A stretch of 38,914 nucleotides of DNA from a virus: positions 1 through 38,914 of IMG/VR virus record IMGVR_UViG_3300033996_001948. One strand, given 5' to 3'. The notes under the pieces are model-generated. The model was given only the letters and a program-made list of their open reading frames with translations. It ran no database searches and was not told the DNA's origin. How positions within the stretch are numbered: the stretch's first letter is position 1; each line of letters begins with the position of its first letter. Below, piece by piece: positions 37,651 through 38,914 of the stretch. The translations under genes and the position numbers were made by a program.

Positions 37651-38253
37651 TTACGCTTTCTTGACGTTGCTTCGGAGCCACGTCTTTTGTGCCTCCGTGA
37701 GCGTTCCCCAGACCGCGCGCTTGCCCGGCTCCGGCAGAGTCGGCCACTCAGCCGCGAGCTTTGTCAGCACGGGATCCGGCGCATGCGCCGGCGGCGCCGC
37801 GGTCTCTTCGACGTGCTCCTGGGCCTTGTCGTATAGCGCAAGCCCGACCTGCATTCCGAGGGACTTCGCGCACCTCTTCAGGGCGTCCGTTGCTGCCTCT
37901 TTCTCTGCGCTTTCGACCGCGACTCCGAGCCTACGATCGACACCGTGGCCGTGCCCCACATCGCAAATCTGGAGTGACTCTAGACGCTCTCCCGAGCGCC
38001 GCTGTAGCGTGAGTCGACACCGGCACGCGTACGACACGACCCATCGCTGGCGGTCGTCCTGCTCGCGAGCGATCTCGCGCGTGTCTGTCGCATCGTAGCA
38101 CCACGAGCCATCACCGAATGCTCGATTCAGCGTCGCGATCACGCGCCACCCTGCGATGTATGATAGCGTGGCACCGCCCTGCGTACGTGTCTCGACGTGC
38201 TCGCGCGGGATCGGCGCGTCGAGGATAGCCCTCTGCTCTGCTGTGATGATCAT
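37651..38253 (-). CDS. Rad52-type single-strand annealing protein
   Basis: 200 aa from the ATG at 38253 (ATGA overlap with paralogue A). The core TLSYIAGWRVIATLNRAFGDGSWCYDATDTRE (29-60) and VESAEKEAATDALKRCAKSLGMQVGLALYDK (113-143) match the Rad52/22 family, including the EKEAxTDALKRAxxxFGxxxGxxLYDK block. It anneals complementary single strands in phage recombination, together with the SSB-like protein and RusA. A longer frame upstream runs antisense through the Ala-rich gene and is false. Confidence 0.9.
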   Translation of the reverse strand: MIITAEQRAILDAPIPREHVETRTQGGATLSYIAGWRVIATLNRAFGDGSWCYDATDTREIAREQDDRQRWVVSYACRCRLTLQRRSGERLESLQICDVGHGHGVDRRLGVAVESAEKEAATDALKRCAKSLGMQVGLALYDKAQEHVEETAAPPAHAPDPVLTKLAAEWPTLPEPGKRAVWGTLTEAQKTWLRSNVKKA

Positions 38254-38914
38254 GCCTGCTCGCTCCTCTCGATTTCCGCTTCGATCGCGTCGAGGACCGC
38301 CGTCGCGATGCGGTCCGACGCCTCCGACGCCGCCGCCCACGCCGCATCCGACGCCGCATCCGACGCCGCATCCGACGCCGCCGACTCCGCCGCCCTGGCC
38401 CCCGCCAACCACGCCACCTCCTCCGCAGCCGACGCTACCGCCGACGACGCCGACGCCGCCGCCCTCGACGCCGCCCACGCCGCTCGCGCCGCCGCCCACG
38501 CCGCCGACTCCGCCGCCGACTCCGCCGCCTCCGCCCACGCCGCATCCGACGCCGACACCGCCGCCCGTTCAGACTCCGGTGCACCGCGCCGCAGCCACTC
38601 GAGCACCGCGTCGATCGCAGAGAGGGCGCGGACCTCATCGGCGGGACAGTGCAGACGCGCCTCGCCCACGATCGCGATGAGAGACGCGACGCGAGCGCGC
38701 TCCCATGCAGCATCGTCCAGCGCGCTCCATCGACGCGCGAGCGCCGCGTAGCGCCGGATGACTCCAGGCCACGCGTGAGCGGACACTTCGTCATCGATCC
38801 ACGGCGTCATATGCGCCAGCCATGGCGGCATGACGTACGCGGGGCATGCGCTCGCATCGCCGGCTCTCCCAGCCTCCGGCGACAGTGCAGCAAGTAGACA
38901 CGCACGCTCGTGCC
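38250..38914 (-). CDS. Alanine-rich paralogue A, C-terminal part (5' end lies past the contig end)
   Basis: Continuation of the gene that starts at 209. It reads on from the conserved MPPWLAHMTPWIDDEVS block through IRRYAALARRW, AAWERARVASLIAIVGEAR and VLEWLRRGAPESERAAV. An alanine-rich stretch of roughly 75 residues follows, then the family C-terminus ASDRIATAVLDAIEAEIERS. The stop overlaps the ATG of the Rad52-type gene by 4 bases. The Ala-rich stretch is predicted helical and is longer than in paralogues B and C, which accounts for the extra 20 residues. The function is unknown. Confidence 0.87.
   Translation of the reverse strand, partial: HERACLLAALSPEAGRAGDASACPAYVMPPWLAHMTPWIDDEVSAHAWPGVIRRYAALARRWSALDDAAWERARVASLIAIVGEARLHCPADEVRALSAIDAVLEWLRRGAPESERAAVSASDAAWAEAAESAAESAAWAAARAAWAASRAAASASSAVASAAEEVAWLAGARAAESAASDAASDAASDAAWAAASEASDRIATAVLDAIEAEIERSEQA
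38788..38914. repeat. Terminal direct repeat, right copy (assembly overlap)
   Basis: Second copy of the 127-base end repeat. Joining the copies restores a full reading frame for the first alanine-rich paralogue (209 nt on the left plus 538 nt on the right = 249 codons including stop), which supports circular closure. Confidence 0.93.

Noticed and set aside
37651-38538. Gly/Val-rich collagen-like N-terminus on the Rad52-type protein
   Set aside because: It is an out-of-frame reading of the Ala-rich repeats in paralogue A; the ATG at 38253 has the right overlap and the Rad52 core starts soon after it.
38156-38751. Plus-strand Pro/Thr and Ala/Asp-rich frames near the right end
   Set aside because: Shadows of paralogue A; composition comes only from the triplet-like DNA.
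1-38914. CRISPR array or insertion sequence
   Set aside because: The repeats present are tandem coding repeats, iteron-like 7-mers or gene duplications; none has regular repeat-spacer structure, and no transposase gene was seen.

Overview
The window is one complete circular (or circularly permuted) genome of a high-GC tailed dsDNA phage. The first and last 127 bases are identical, so the unique genome is about 38,787 bp and the contig ends are an assembly overlap that cuts one gene in two. The head module is Mu-like (DUF935-type portal, gpT-type major capsid protein, DUF1320/gp36, gpG-type virion morphogenesis protein) and is followed by a siphovirus-like tail with a short (530 aa) tape measure. 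I see no Mu transposase, integrase, DNA polymerase or primase. The host cannot be named from sequence; GC-rich codon use with strong GC third positions points to a high-GC bacterium.

Layout. A divergent control region (about 2724-2813) has two overlapping inverted repeats and a leftward promoter candidate. It separates two early blocks. The leftward block runs from 2723 down through the contig junction to 36331: small proteins, a four-cysteine protein, three tandem paralogues of an alanine-rich family, a Rad52-type annealing protein, an SSB-like protein ending DDIPF, a 53-residue stub carrying the RNA-ligase adenylation motif, and small proteins. The rightward block (2814-7303) encodes an XRE regulator, a 29-residue membrane peptide, a beta-type DNA methyltransferase, a sigma-region-4-like protein, a RusA resolvase, an SF2 helicase and a HTH protein. 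Nearly all these genes overlap by 4 bases (ATGA/GTGA).

The middle (7304-10413) has small accessory genes and two gene-poor stretches. One (8687-9102) is rich in stem-loops. The other (9987-10413) holds eleven copies of CCAACCT arranged as one giant imperfect palindrome centred near 10145, the best candidate for a replication origin, partition or packaging site.

The late region (10414-36367, all rightward) runs in order: HTH/zinc protein, a possible small terminase, large terminase, portal, S49 protease with a nested in-frame scaffold, decoration protein, major capsid, a tRNA-Met(CAU), connector and neck genes, tail tube, possible frameshifted chaperone pair, tape measure, distal tail and host-contact proteins with internal repeats, then membrane/lysis proteins, a SprT-like metalloprotease, a metallophosphoesterase and an amidase endolysin. 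The endolysin gene converges on the leftward block, overlapping it by 37 bases.

Two recurrent promoter-like elements were found by reading: CGTGCA-N17-TATAYM-TAGGG (7322 and 10379) and TGAATCKCGCTTCATATGG (12360 and 27722). Each occurs twice, always just upstream of a gene.
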